DNA from: Nitrospinaceae bacterium | GTDB lineage: Bacteria; Nitrospinota; Nitrospinia; Nitrospinales; VA-1 | Length of the DNA stretch: 64,000 nt | Assembly: GCA_029261595.1 (NCBI GenBank) | Contig: JAJDAZ010000015.1 | Location: 47,156 to 111,155 of the forward strand | Direction: 5' to 3' | In this document: positions 56,306 through 64,000 of the stretch, piece by piece | Layout of the letters: each line of letters starts with the position of its first letter | Numbering within the stretch: position 1 is the stretch's first letter | Made by a program: the position numbers and the translations under genes | The notes under the pieces: generated by a model | What the model saw: the letters and a program-made list of their open reading frames with translations, nothing else | What the model was told of the DNA's origin: nothing | Database searches by the model: none

Positions 56306-57493
56306 ATGAATTCCCAAGAGTCTGAGACCTTAGCGGAGAAAGAAGCGTTCAGCTTTGAAGATGGATTTTCAGATTATGAAAATCTCCCCAAACCTTCCAA
56401 ACTGGAAATTCTGAAGAATATATCGCTCTTCCATACCTTCCCTGATCGGGTTCTCGAACGATTGGTAGATTCCTGCAAATTGATTCGATTGAGCAACGAA
56501 GAGGTCCTATGTGAAGAGGGAGCGGTCGAGGAAAAAATGTGGGTTCATCTTTCCGGTGAGCTGTTAATTTATAAATTAAAAAAGACGATTGATGTCATAA
56601 GACCCGGTGGTTTTCTGGGTGAAATGTCCTTGATTGACAACCTTCCTCGCGCCGCATCGATCCGAAGCGTGGGAGATTCCCTGCTGATAGAAATCGATAA
56701 TGAATTTTTTCACAAAGAAATTCTAACCGATACGCAAGCGGTCCTCTCCATCATGCGAACCCTCACCAATCGCGCCCGGCACAACCTCGATATCATTGCC
56801 AATGAGTGTCGGCAGTTGAATTGCATGGTCCACGATATGAGAAACTATATGGTACCTCTTTCGATTTCGGAAGTGCACATGAATGGCCTGCTCAAGAAAC
56901 TGGAAGGAACTTCAAAAAACCATAAAAAGCGTGAAGGCTACGATGAATTAGACACCGGACTAAAAAAAATGATTTCGGTCAAGAACAATGTTCTCACCCT
57001 CATTGACCAGACCCTAAGCGTCACTGTGAGGAAAAAATCCGACTACATCAGATCCCCGGCGGATATCGTAAAATTGGTTCATGAAACCACCGAGGACACC
57101 TTCTGTCACAAGCAATTGAAAAACAAACAATCCAAAATCACGCTTCCGGGAAAACCCGTTCAGGAAATAAATTTTAATGAACTGGATATTAAACGCGTCC
57201 TGCAAAATTTAATGATCAATGCCGGATACGCTTCCGAAAAAAATGGTGTTGTTGAAGTGGGCATCCAGATAAAAGAAAAGGAAGCCTGGGTGTATGTGAC
57301 AGATCATGGAACGGGCATTCCCGACGACGTCAAGCCCCTGCTGTTGAAAGAAAAGTATACCAGTAAGCCCGATGGCAACGGTTTTGGCCTGTTATCCTGC
57401 CGGGAGATAATAGAAGAATACCACGACGGTAAGTTCTGGTTTGAATCGGAATGGGGAAAGGGAACCACCTTTTATTTTTCCCTTGCGCTTTAG
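56306..57493 (+). CDS. Cyclic-nucleotide-binding-domain histidine kinase-like protein, 395 aa
   Basis: This is a soluble signalling protein. Residues ~35-150 form a cNMP-binding (CRP-type) domain (LFHTFPDRVLERLVDSC, PGGFLGEMSLIDNLPRAASI; the FLGEMSL..PRAAS part is the phosphate-binding cassette). A helical segment has MVHDMRNYMVPL, which resembles an H-box with a candidate phospho-His. The C-terminus is a HATPase_c domain (NLMINAGYASEKNGVVEVG, VTDHGTGIPDDV, GNGFGLLSCREII). The ATG at 56306 has AGGAGA 9 nt upstream and is preferred over the TTG at 56297. No receiver gene is adjacent; a convergent CBS protein follows. Confidence 0.85.
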   Translation: MNSQESETLAEKEAFSFEDGFSDYENLPKPSKLEILKNISLFHTFPDRVLERLVDSCKLIRLSNEEVLCEEGAVEEKMWVHLSGELLIYKLKKTIDVIRPGGFLGEMSLIDNLPRAASIRSVGDSLLIEIDNEFFHKEILTDTQAVLSIMRTLTNRARHNLDIIANECRQLNCMVHDMRNYMVPLSISEVHMNGLLKKLEGTSKNHKKREGYDELDTGLKKMISVKNNVLTLIDQTLSVTVRKKSDYIRSPADIVKLVHETTEDTFCHKQLKNKQSKITLPGKPVQEINFNELDIKRVLQNLMINAGYASEKNGVVEVGIQIKEKEAWVYVTDHGTGIPDDVKPLLLKEKYTSKPDGNGFGLLSCREIIEEYHDGKFWFESEWGKGTTFYFSLAL

Positions 57494-57505
57494 AACTGAC
57501 CCTTT

Positions 57506-57525
57506 CCCGGAACAGAATGTCCGGG
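57506..57525. terminator. Small hairpin between convergent genes
   Basis: CCCGGA (57506-57511) pairs with TCCGGG (57520-57525) around an 8-nt loop, in the 46-nt space between two convergent genes. Only a short, imperfect T-rich stretch follows, so it would be a weak, possibly bidirectional terminator. Confidence 0.35.
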
Positions 57526-57539
57526 GTGTAAATTTTAAA

Positions 57540-57935
57540 TCAAAAATCTGTTTTCTTGTGCAGTTGCAGGTAATATTTTTCTAAATCCTTGACGGAAAAC
57601 ATCCCCACAATATCGTTTTCTTTTTTCACAGGAAGATGGCGAATATTATTTTTTTCTATTACTGCACCTGCCTCGGCAATCGATTGATCGTGTTGGATAG
57701 TAAATTTAAGTTCTGTCATCACAGATGAAACCTTGATCGCTTTGGGGTCGCTTTCGCTCCTCAAAACCAAAAACATCCAATCTGTTTTTGTAAACATCCC
57801 GACATACTCTTCCCCCTCCTTTACCAAAAGCGCACCAATATTGTTCTCATACATTTTTTCGACCGCTTTGTAGGCGTATTCATCCGGACTTACAGAATGG
57901 ATTGTAGTGCTCATGAAATCACTGACTTTACTCAT
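57540..57935 (-). CDS. Two-CBS-domain protein, 131 aa
   Basis: This stand-alone CBS pair is likely a small cytosolic adenosine-nucleotide sensor. The first CBS begins VSDFMSTTIHSVSPDEYAYK and ends VGMFTKTDWMFLV; the second begins VSSVMTELKFTIQHDQSIAE and ends VGMFSVKDLEKYYL. The ATG at 57935 has AAGGAG 7 nt upstream and is preferred to the TTG at 57941. It is convergent with the cyclic-nucleotide-domain kinase. The partner enzyme or transporter is not evident. Confidence 0.9.
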   Translation of the reverse strand: MSKVSDFMSTTIHSVSPDEYAYKAVEKMYENNIGALLVKEGEEYVGMFTKTDWMFLVLRSESDPKAIKVSSVMTELKFTIQHDQSIAEAGAVIEKNNIRHLPVKKENDIVGMFSVKDLEKYYLQLHKKTDF

Positions 57936-58132
57936 TGGCAAACTCCTTTTTCATTGATCCGTATTTTCAAACTGAAGGTTTTTTCCGTATCTCTCATAAG
58001 GGTAAAAGCCGGGAGTCCTGAAACTATTCAAATGGACCCGCCATCCAGCAGGAAATTGAACTCGAGACTCAACCGTATCTATCGGAAAAACAGATAACCG
58101 CAGGAGAGAAAAAAAGGGCTGATCACCTGGTG

Positions 58133-58915
58133 TCAGGCCAATTCCAAAGAAGCCGTTGCTTTGACCAGAAACTCCTGGTTTTTCCACAGCAACTGATCCT
58201 GGGGAATGAGGTAATCTCCCTTTTCATTCCGAAAAGGCCGCCAGTCGTTGTTGATATAGACTTCATTGGGACGAAAACCGGCCTTATACATGAGCGACTG
58301 ATTTTTGGAGATATAGTATCCCAGATAAAAGTATTTGATCCTGTGCGACCGGGAAAACTCCAATTGTTTGAGGATGCTGAAATTCCCCAATCCCATCCGG
58401 GCATCCGGCGCATCGTAAAAGGTGTAGATAGCCGAAAACGTATTGCTGGTATGATCCCCCAGTGCCACGCCGATCAGGCGATCATCCAGGTAATATTCAA
58501 ACTCGATTCCGTAGGGAGTGTTGACGTAAAAAGAAAGGCGGAAGTTTTGTTCGTCTTCCACATCGTCCTGAAGGGTGTGGAACCGTTTTTTGTGATTGAG
58601 GTACAGCTCGAATTTTTCCTCGGAATACTGGGGTTTGCCAATTTCGACCCTCACCTCCTTGCAGGCCGAAAGCACACGCTTCTGGCTTCGGGTCGGGCAA
58701 AAATCATCGGTCCGCAAGCGGATGGGAATGCATTGGTGGCAATTCTGACAACGCGGCCGGAAAAAATAATCCCCGAAATGCCGCATCCCGTGAGCCAGCA
58801 GATATTCAAACTCCACTTCCGAGATATCTTCCAGCAAATATTCTTCAAAAAGAGAGTCGCGGTCCTTAAAATATCCGCATTGAAAAGGCTTGGAATCAAT
58901 GAAGTGAGCCAGCAT
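58133..58915 (-). CDS. bpt: Aspartate/glutamate leucyltransferase Bpt (ATE-like), 260 aa
   Basis: Bpt transfers leucine from Leu-tRNA to proteins with N-terminal Asp or Glu, creating N-degrons for ClpAP. The N-terminal half has CGYFKDRDSLFEEYLL and the Cys motif RPRCQNCHQCIPIRL shared with arginyltransferases. The C-terminal GNAT-like half has GIEFEYYLDDRLIGVALGD, AIYTFYDAPDARMGLGNFSI, and HRIKYFYLGYYISKNQSLMY with YKAGFRPNE. Length is slightly longer than the usual ~240 aa. It is an isolated gene and clpA/clpS are not in the window. Confidence 0.92.
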   Translation of the reverse strand: MLAHFIDSKPFQCGYFKDRDSLFEEYLLEDISEVEFEYLLAHGMRHFGDYFFRPRCQNCHQCIPIRLRTDDFCPTRSQKRVLSACKEVRVEIGKPQYSEEKFELYLNHKKRFHTLQDDVEDEQNFRLSFYVNTPYGIEFEYYLDDRLIGVALGDHTSNTFSAIYTFYDAPDARMGLGNFSILKQLEFSRSHRIKYFYLGYYISKNQSLMYKAGFRPNEVYINNDWRPFRNEKGDYLIPQDQLLWKNQEFLVKATASLELA

Positions 58916-59138
58916 GATTATTTTCGAAAAAATGTGGGCCGAGCCAGTAAATTGGAAAAAAAAGGCTGTTATATCTATATCGCATCAATTATAGCATTTC
59001 AATTCCAAATAATCGCGAAAACCTGTTTTTTCACGGGTTCTGGGCCTCAGGCTTGCTGGAAATCTAATGAAGACCCGCGCATAAGTTCCGAAAGTGCAAT
59101 GACATTGCATCAAAAATCAATTTATGATTAACTGGCCG

Positions 59139-59388
59139 CGCTCGCTCCCGCGAGGGGGAATTTGTTCACGCCGTGCACAAATCATCGTGATAACAACTTG
59201 CTGACGACGTGCTGGATTTCGTGTTGGAACCTTTTTCACGCAAAGGTTCTATGGGGCTAGTGAGCGTGTGATATTTCACCTTTGCCTTCATGCCCCTGTG
59301 GTATCCCCTTCATTAGCTTTCATGCCCCGAAGGGGTAGGAGGGGTAAAGCGAGCGTAGCCTTAACTTTCCCCCTCGCGGGAGCGAGCG
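59139..59388. mobile_element. MITE-like element with perfect 22-bp terminal inverted repeats
   Basis: Perfect 22-bp inverted repeats occur at 59139-59160 and 59367-59388 (outer end CGCTCGCTCCCGCG, inner end AGGGGGAA). They bound a 250-bp segment with no ORF. Inside are a perfect 8-bp hairpin at 59227-59249 (GAACCTTT/AAAGGTTC), a GGGG/CCCC hairpin near 59321, and a block shared with 32358-32391. No target-site duplication is clear. It ends 4 nt before the next start codon. This fits a non-autonomous element or a strong palindromic regulatory RNA structure. Confidence 0.5.
59282..59304 (-). repeat. Short repeat block matching 32358-32391
   Basis: On the minus strand this reads ATACCACAGGGG joined to GGGGCATGAAGGCAA through a shared GGGG. 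The same two motifs occur in permuted order at 32358-32391. It lies inside the MITE-like element. Confidence 0.4.
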
Positions 59389-59392
59389 ATTT

Positions 59393-60070
59393 ATGAAAAT
59401 CTCTGTCATCATCCCAACCCTCAATGAAGCGCTCATTCTTGAGAAAACAATCGCCGAGGTCAGCCGCCACTCTCCCCACGAAATAATCATCGCCGACGGT
59501 GGGAGCGAAGACAACACCCTCGAAATCGCTCAAAAGTTCGGCTTGGCGGTTGTTGAAAGCTCTCCCGGTCGCGCTGTGCAAATGAATGCGGGCGCACAAT
59601 CCGCCACCGGAGATGTCCTGTTGTTTTTGCATGCGGACAGCCGGGTGGAGGAAAAGAGCTACCAGAAAATGGTCACGGTCATGGCCCAGGAAACACAGGT
59701 GGGCGGGGCCTTCAGCCTGGCGATCGAATCGGACAAGCCCTCCCTGAAAATAATCTCTGCCTTCGCTACTCTCAGAGCCAGATACCTCAACCTGGTTTAT
59801 GGAGATCAGGCGATCTTTGTCAGGACTCGCACATTCCACGAAATTGGCGGCTTCCCCCTGGTGCCCATATGTGAAGACCTGGATTTTTACCGGCGACTCA
59901 TGGCAAAAGGACCCACCGTGGTCCTGGAAGAAAAAACCTTCACTTCGGCAAGGCGGTGGGTCACGGAGGGAATTATTTTCACCTCGCTTCGTAACTCGGT
60001 CATCGCCACCTTATTTCTTCTCGGGTTCCCCCCCCGGATTCTGAGCAAATGGTACCAGGCGGTCCGGTAG
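59393..60070 (+). CDS. Family 2 glycosyltransferase, TIGR04283 (arsenosugar-type), 225 aa
   Basis: This is a GT2-fold enzyme of the subgroup linked to arsenosugar synthesis (TIGR04283). Features are ISVIIPTLNEALILEKTIAE, IIIADGGSEDNT, the subgroup signature GRAVQMNAGAQSATGDVLLF followed by LHADSR (DxD-like), YGDQAIFVRTRTFHEIGGFP and CEDLDFYRRL. The ATG at 59393 lies only 4 nt after the inverted-repeat element, so the element supplies its ribosome-binding region. No arsenic genes are adjacent, so the substrate remains open. Confidence 0.85.
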   Translation: MKISVIIPTLNEALILEKTIAEVSRHSPHEIIIADGGSEDNTLEIAQKFGLAVVESSPGRAVQMNAGAQSATGDVLLFLHADSRVEEKSYQKMVTVMAQETQVGGAFSLAIESDKPSLKIISAFATLRARYLNLVYGDQAIFVRTRTFHEIGGFPLVPICEDLDFYRRLMAKGPTVVLEEKTFTSARRWVTEGIIFTSLRNSVIATLFLLGFPPRILSKWYQAVR

Positions 60071-60211
60071 AAGGAGTTCAGGAGTTAAACTCATTGAATT
60101 ATGGGGCTGAGATATCGTTTAATATTCTTGAATCGGACCCTGGCAATTCATATAATAAACTCATATCCAGAAATTTTTTCATCAGCATAATTTTCCTCCG
60201 GTTAAAACAAT

Positions 60212-60676
60212 ATGGGTAAAAAATCCAATAAAAACAAGGTTTCTAAAAAGAACCTGAACAAATTAGCGTTGCCGTTATTTTCAGTGGCGATCCTGGTCAT
60301 TTTGACGGGGGTCTTTTTTGCCACCAAACAAGGGGGAAACGGAACGCCGGTCGCCCCCGCAACAGGAATTCTCATTGAAACCCGTCCGGTCCTGTCTTCC
60401 GCATTATTTACCGGGAAAGTGGCGCAGGCCTACAGGATCGCCGCAGAAATTCCCAAAGTGCTGGACAGCCAGTTCTGCTATTGTTATTGCAAGCAGGAGA
60501 AAAAGCATAAAACCCTGTTGACCTGCTTCACCAACAAGCACGGCTCCAAATGCGAAACCTGCATCAACGAAGTGCTTTACGCTTACAAAATGTACAAACA
60601 AGGACTGACGCTGGATGAAATCGTCATCGCGATAGATAAAAAATTCTACCGCCCTCCTCCACACCGGTCCCTATAA
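60212..60676 (+). CDS. PCYCGC-family Cys-rich membrane-anchored protein, 154 aa
   Basis: This periplasmic protein is anchored by an N-terminal helix (LALPLFSVAILVILTGVFFA) after a lysine-rich start. The domain has FCYCYCKQEKKHKTLLTC and NKHGSKCETCINEVLYAYKM, corresponding to the PCYCGC...CF..H...CDIC pattern, though the first Pro and a Gly are replaced. Six cysteines with His residues suggest metal binding (perhaps copper). It opens an operon with TlpA, a His/Met-rich protein, cytochrome b and glutaredoxin. Confidence 0.82.
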   Translation: MGKKSNKNKVSKKNLNKLALPLFSVAILVILTGVFFATKQGGNGTPVAPATGILIETRPVLSSALFTGKVAQAYRIAAEIPKVLDSQFCYCYCKQEKKHKTLLTCFTNKHGSKCETCINEVLYAYKMYKQGLTLDEIVIAIDKKFYRPPPHRSL

Positions 60677-60691
60677 AAAATAATTACCATT

Positions 60692-61255
60692 ATGGAAAAA
60701 GCGTTAGAAACAAAACCCATCAGCATTTACATTCCGTACGCCTTTCTGGTCACGGCTCTGCTTTCCATATTCGTCACCACGCTGAACAAAGTGGAGTTGG
60801 AACCCTTCAAGACGGAATATCCAGCTGAATCTTTCCTGGCGCCGTCGTTTGAATTGGAATCGGTTTCCGGCGGCAAAGTCAGTCTGCTGGATTACCGTGG
60901 CAAGGTGGTGTTCATCAATTTCTGGGCCACCTGGTGCAGTACCTGCGAGGTGGAAATGCCGTCGATGGAAAAACTGTATCAAAAATATAAAGAACACGGT
61001 TTTGAAATGCTGACCATCAGCGTGGACAAAGATAAATCGCTGATCGAGCCTTTCATGAAAAAGTACAACCTGACATTTCCCGTATTGCTCGACCCGGAAA
61101 GTAAAGTCGCCAAAAAGGATTATAAAACCACCGGCGTTCCGGAAACCTTCATCGTCAACCGGGAAGGGATCATCGTGTTCAAGAGAATCGGCCCCGACGA
61201 CTGGGCCACCGATGAAATGATGGACGCCTTCGCTCAATTGACACTGGGAACCTGA
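60692..61255 (+). CDS. TlpA/ResA-like periplasmic thioredoxin, 187 aa
   Basis: This is a membrane-anchored thiol-disulfide oxidoreductase. An N-terminal helix (PYAFLVTALLSIFVTTL) precedes a thioredoxin domain with active site FWATWCSTCEVEMPSME (CxxC) and the cis-Pro segment TTGVPETFIVNREGIIVFKR. This family often reduces apocytochrome or copper-site cysteines. It follows the PCYCGC gene by 15 nt and precedes a His/Met-rich protein by 1 nt. That context suggests a role in metal or cytochrome cofactor insertion. Confidence 0.9.
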   Translation: MEKALETKPISIYIPYAFLVTALLSIFVTTLNKVELEPFKTEYPAESFLAPSFELESVSGGKVSLLDYRGKVVFINFWATWCSTCEVEMPSMEKLYQKYKEHGFEMLTISVDKDKSLIEPFMKKYNLTFPVLLDPESKVAKKDYKTTGVPETFIVNREGIIVFKRIGPDDWATDEMMDAFAQLTLGT

Positions 61256-61256
61256 T

Positions 61257-61679
61257 ATGCCTGGAAAATGGATCATTCAAATTTTCGTCGGACTGCTTCT
61301 CCTTACCTTTTCCGGAGAAACCGTCTTCGCCCACGGAGGCCATAAAAAACCCACGGCGGAAATGGAAGAATCCGCTCCAGAGACAGGCTCCCCCTATGCG
61401 ATCGATGGCGATGACGAAGCATCTTCAACCGGTGAGCAAGGTGACTTATCCCTTTCCCGCACCGACATCTTTGCCGACGAACCCCCAATGGCCCACGAGG
61501 GGATGGAGCACATGGACCACCAACCCGCAGGCACCATGGATCACAAAATGCCTGAAGTTGAAATCGCCAAACGCGAATGGGTTTCCACCAAACAAAAAGG
61601 TTATGGCGCGGCGGTTGGCATCACCATTTTCGCAGGACTTATTTTTGGAGTGTTGAGCATCAAACGACCCCTGGAATAA
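61257..61679 (+). CDS. His/Met-rich secreted protein with C-terminal membrane helix, 140 aa
   Basis: Signal peptide IIQIFVGLLLLTFSGETVFA is followed directly by HGGHKK, a low-complexity acidic linker, and a Met/His cluster HEGMEHMDHQPAGTMDHKM around residues 81-99, characteristic of copper-binding segments. The C-terminus has one membrane helix (AAVGITIFAGLIFGVLSI). It starts 1 nt after the TlpA gene and lies 29 nt before cytochrome b. It is probably a copper-handling or assembly protein, inferred from composition only. Confidence 0.75.
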   Translation: MPGKWIIQIFVGLLLLTFSGETVFAHGGHKKPTAEMEESAPETGSPYAIDGDDEASSTGEQGDLSLSRTDIFADEPPMAHEGMEHMDHQPAGTMDHKMPEVEIAKREWVSTKQKGYGAAVGITIFAGLIFGVLSIKRPLE

Positions 61680-61708
61680 CGATCAAATAGAAAGGTAACT
61701 CCTCTACC

Positions 61709-62722
61709 ATGCCAAACGGTTTGCTGGAAACGATCAAAGACCGGTTAGGCTTGAATCTCCTGCAATACGATATCGAGGAGCATGCCAACTCCATCCCATA
61801 TTCCTTAGGCGGGATGTCGCTGGTATCCCTGAAACTTCTCATCCTCAGCGGATTTCTATTAGCCCAGTTTTACGTCCCTGATCCCGAACGCGCCAACCAG
61901 AGCATGCACTACCTGATGGACCAGGTTTACCTGGGCTGGTTTCTTCGCGGTGTCCATTTCTGGTCGGCGGAAGTATTGACTGTGACGATGATCCTGCACA
62001 TGTTGCGCGTTTATTTCACGGCCTCTTATAAAAAACCGCGCGAAATCAACTGGCTGACCGGGGTCGTCCTGCTTCTCATCATTGTGAATCTGCTTTTTAC
62101 CGGGACGGTGCTCAAATGGGATCAGGAAGCTTACGAAGCCCTCGATCACTTTCTCTGGACTGTGGAAAAAATGGGGATTTTCGGGCTCCCGCTGACCGAG
62201 GCGTTTGCACAGGGGGTCCCGCTACTAAGCAGAATCTATATGGCGCACATCTCCATGCTTCCCTTGATACTCATTCCGGTTCTGGGCCTGCATCTTTTTT
62301 ATATGAAATTGCACAAGGTGTCCCCGAAACCGGACCAGCCGGAAGGCGGGCGCAAGATGCCATTTTCCCAGCACCTCGCCTACTTGACCCGTGCCGGAGC
62401 CGGGATTTTTGCCGTCATCTGCCTGCTGTCCCTGTTGATCGCCCCCCCATTGGGTGAAAAAGCGATTCTCGGAATGGAGGTCACAAAACCGCCCTGGCAG
62501 TTCGTGTGGTTGTACGCGCTGGAAAATTTATGGGTTCCGTTTCTCATTGTCGCGCCCATCGTCCTCACCCTGACTTTTTTGGCCCTCCCCTTTGTGGACC
62601 GGAATGAGGAAACTCACTGGAAAAAACGTCCTATCGCCAACGCATTCATGGCAATCCTGGTGGTCGTGATGATCGGTCTTATCATCTGGGGCTCGGTCAC
62701 CACCATGACCCACGAGATGTAA
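61709..62722 (+). CDS. b6f-like fused cytochrome b, 337 aa
   Basis: This is an inner-membrane diheme cytochrome b of the quinol-oxidase (bc/b6f) type. Heme ligands are seen as H-x13-H in [18 protein letters not shown] and H-x14-H in [19 protein letters not shown]; the 14-residue spacing in the second pair is the b6-type form. A conserved GxxL helix ([12 protein letters not shown]) is present. The C-terminal part resembles subunit IV, with [13 protein letters not shown] in the place of PEWY and [17 protein letters not shown]. No Rieske or cytochrome c1/f gene lies nearby. Confidence 0.88.
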   Translation: MPNGLLETIKDRLGLNLLQYDIEEHANSIPYSLGGMSLVSLKLLILSGFLLAQFYVPDPERANQSMHYLMDQVYLGWFLRGVHFWSAEVLTVTMILHMLRVYFTASYKKPREINWLTGVVLLLIIVNLLFTGTVLKWDQEAYEALDHFLWTVEKMGIFGLPLTEAFAQGVPLLSRIYMAHISMLPLILIPVLGLHLFYMKLHKVSPKPDQPEGGRKMPFSQHLAYLTRAGAGIFAVICLLSLLIAPPLGEKAILGMEVTKPPWQFVWLYALENLWVPFLIVAPIVLTLTFLALPFVDRNEETHWKKRPIANAFMAILVVVMIGLIIWGSVTTMTHEM

Positions 62723-62747
62723 ACCGCTGTCCCCAGTTATCGGATCA

Positions 62748-62999
62748 ATGCCCATCACCCTGGAAATTCTGACAAAAAAGGACTGCGGTCTGTGCGACGA
62801 GGCCAAAATTATTGTGGACCGGGTTCTTGAAGACTACCCGGCGCGATTGGTGATCACCGATATCGAATGCGATGGCGATCTGTTCGAAAAGTACAAAGAA
62901 AGAATTCCCGTACTGAAGATCAATGGCGAGGAGCATTTTGTCTTCAAGGTGCACGAAATCACCCTCAGAAAAAAACTGGACAAAATCCTGCCAGCGTAG
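62748..62999 (+). CDS. Glutaredoxin-like (DUF836) protein, 83 aa
   Basis: This is a small cytosolic thioredoxin-fold protein with N-terminal LTKKDCGLCDEAKIIVDRVL (active CxxC: CGLC), the TDIECDGDLFEKYKERIPVL segment containing the cis-Pro (IPVL), and a short C-terminal helix. It follows cytochrome b by 25 nt and ends the operon. It may deliver electrons to, or maintain thiols of, partner proteins; the family has no fixed role. Confidence 0.87.
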   Translation: MPITLEILTKKDCGLCDEAKIIVDRVLEDYPARLVITDIECDGDLFEKYKERIPVLKINGEEHFVFKVHEITLRKKLDKILPA

Positions 63000-63000
63000 C

Positions 63001-63031
63001 GCTGGACCAGGTACTAACGTTCGATGGGTTT
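63001..63031 (+). repeat. Dispersed 31-nt intergenic repeat, copy 2
   Basis: This ungapped match to 25510-25540 (25 of 31 identical) starts immediately after the glutaredoxin stop codon. As with copy 1, it follows a plus-strand gene. Confidence 0.45.
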
Positions 63032-63161
63032 TTGAGGTATCATTAGTTTTTCTATTAATTTAAGTTTTTAGGTCTTCGGTCTGCGGTATTTTAAGGGGAT
63101 GGCTCATGGTCCAAGTTTAATTTTTCAGGGTCGTTAGTAACCAGAAAACGGGAGTGTCCAA

Positions 63162-63467
63162 ATGGTCGAGAAAATCGCTTTAACCGAAACAGAGCTGGAA
63201 GAAAAATTAAAAGAAATGGCGCCGGAGTGGAAAATCAAAAAAAATGAAAAAGGGATGCCTTACATCGAACGGGTAAAACACGCGCATTCGTTTATGGAAG
63301 GGATTGATTTCGTCCATCAAGTCGCGGACCTGGCGGAAGCAAACAATCATCATCCCGACATCCTGATTCAATACAAAAGAATCTCCGTCCGCTACTGGAC
63401 CCACTCCGCAAGCGGCGTCACCCTGGCGGACGCACAGATGGCGCAAAAAGTGGACGCCTTGTTTTAA
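63162..63467 (+). CDS. phhB: Pterin-4a-carbinolamine dehydratase, 101 aa
   Basis: The enzyme dehydrates 4a-hydroxytetrahydropterin and recycles the pterin cofactor of aromatic amino acid hydroxylases. Signature residues are NNHHPDILIQYKRISVRYWTH (the catalytic HH and the later H) and SGVTLADAQMAQKVD. Length and layout are standard. No phenylalanine hydroxylase gene is present in the window; many bacteria keep this enzyme without an obvious partner. It has its own promoter region of about 160 nt. Confidence 0.94.
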   Translation: MVEKIALTETELEEKLKEMAPEWKIKKNEKGMPYIERVKHAHSFMEGIDFVHQVADLAEANNHHPDILIQYKRISVRYWTHSASGVTLADAQMAQKVDALF

Positions 63468-63496
63468 GGAATAAATACGAAATCCAAAGGAAGGGA

Positions 63497-63916
63497 TTAA
63501 ATATCAAACTCTGCTGGTTTTCGCCGTCGTGGTTCCTTTTCCCCAATTTTGGAAAGATGTTTTTCTAAATGTTTCCAAAACTTTGTCGATCCTATTTTAA
63601 CCGAAGAAGGAGGGGCCGTCTTTGCGGAAATAATGCCTTTTCTCAGATACTTCGGATGGGACAGCTCGTAATCCAAACTGATAATGGTTAGCTGATTAAA
63701 TTTTTTAATATTGGCTTTTATAGAAACAACATAACCGCTGGGATCTTCAGTCATCCACATATACCAAGGGAGGGTATCTTTTAGCCTTTGGTTTTCATAT
63801 TCAGCTACTTTTTTCCACTCATCAATGGTTAAAGGTGTCGGTGCGTGGGCCTGGGTAAAAATAAACTGCGATAAGTGACATTTGCTTTTACAGCTTGGTT
63901 TCTCGGTTGCGATATT
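63497..63916 (-). pseudogene. Cytochrome-c-like fragment with CxxxCH motif, no start codon
   Basis: Reading the minus strand from 63916, the frame gives PSCKSKCHLSQFIF, then APTPLTIDEWKKVAEYEN, and continues through MWMTEDPSGYVV to the stop at 63497. The CxxxCH followed about 20 residues later by TxxEWKKV resembles small cytochromes whose CxxCH is followed by T-x-x-EW. An in-frame TAA lies at 63917-63919. There is no ATG, GTG or TTG between it and 63760, so the signal peptide and start are missing. The first ATG (63760) would lose the heme motif. The gene looks 5'-truncated or frameshifted. Confidence 0.55.
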
Positions 63917-63926
63917 TTAACAGATT

Positions 63927-64000
63927 CTACGCGACTTGTTTTTCCTCCTCTTCAGAGTTTTCAAAGACGTATTTTTGATAAAGTATTTTTCCATCCTGGA
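63927..64000 (-). CDS. 3' end of a gene entering from the right edge
   Basis: On the minus strand an open frame from the window edge reads QDGKILYQKYVFENSEEEEK and ends QVA with a TAG at 63927-63929. It is too short to assign. Its end is 8 nt before the stop that blocks the cytochrome-like fragment, so the two could once have been one gene, or neighbours in an operon. Confidence 0.4.
   Translation of the reverse strand, partial: QDGKILYQKYVFENSEEEEKQVA

Larger units (their letters stand above)
58916..59392. other. Intergenic region carrying a MITE-like element
   Basis: About 480 nt between bpt and a glycosyltransferase gene. The right half (59139-59388) is an inverted-repeat-bounded element described separately; the left part is AT-rich with no ORF or RNA gene that I can support. 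Confidence 0.5.

Noticed and set aside
58130..59131. 333-aa plus-strand ORF opposite bpt
   Set aside because: It is the antisense shadow of bpt, whose motifs are unmistakable; the plus-strand product has no recognisable family.

Overview
The window reads as a chromosomal segment of a Gram-negative bacterium: it has a TonB receptor, an outer-membrane Pel porin, lipoproteins and periplasmic thioredoxins. My best guess is a marine nitrite oxidiser of the Nitrospinota (Nitrospina-like) type. The guess rests on a lipoprotein of the heme-b gamma-subunit family that includes NxrC-type subunits, a b6f-like cytochrome b, moderate GC and frequent TTG starts. No rRNA or tRNA is present to settle it, so the assignment is inference. 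No tRNA, rRNA, CRISPR array or intact transposase was seen.

Region 1 (1-9.7 kb) is AT-richer and looks like an accessory island. It holds a GNAT acetyltransferase and a TonB-dependent receptor on the minus strand. Divergent from these is a compact azole-RiPP (TOMM) operon: a 70-aa precursor ending YCCTCASPE, a leader-binding zinc 'C' protein, a YcaO cyclodehydratase with a PxPxP tail, and a SagB-type dehydrogenase. It is followed by a complete comM, a small XRE-type regulator, and a GC-richer 3' remnant of a second comM, which suggests an insertion or replacement boundary at comM.

Region 2 (10-25.5 kb) is a Pel exopolysaccharide cluster with an unusual layout. The PelA deacetylase is at the front and the PelA-like glycosidase is a separate gene at the end. 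PelB is spread over three genes, the middle one apparently a chimera of the other two. PelD, PelE, PelF and PelG follow, and no pelC is visible.

Region 3 (25.7-52.2 kb) is mainly housekeeping: a YqeG-like phosphatase; a minus-strand redox operon (redoxin, MauE-like protein, DUF547 lipoprotein, and a radical SAM gene interrupted by an in-frame TGA); xerC-hslV-hslU-argB; hrcA-grpE-mutM; a B12-type radical SAM gene; ilvD; a pentapeptide-repeat protein; an NXR-gamma-like lipoprotein with an M16 peptidase; dnaE; alanine dehydrogenase; and an LRR protein.

Region 4 (52.1-64 kb) carries an overlooked 38-aa membrane peptide, a Cache/PAS histidine kinase with its response regulator, a cyclic-nucleotide-domain kinase, a CBS protein, the Bpt aminoacyl-transferase, a MITE-like inverted-repeat element, a glycosyltransferase, and an electron-transfer/metal-handling operon (PCYCGC protein, TlpA redoxin, His/Met-rich protein, b6f-like cytochrome b, glutaredoxin). 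It ends with a pterin dehydratase and a broken cytochrome-like gene.
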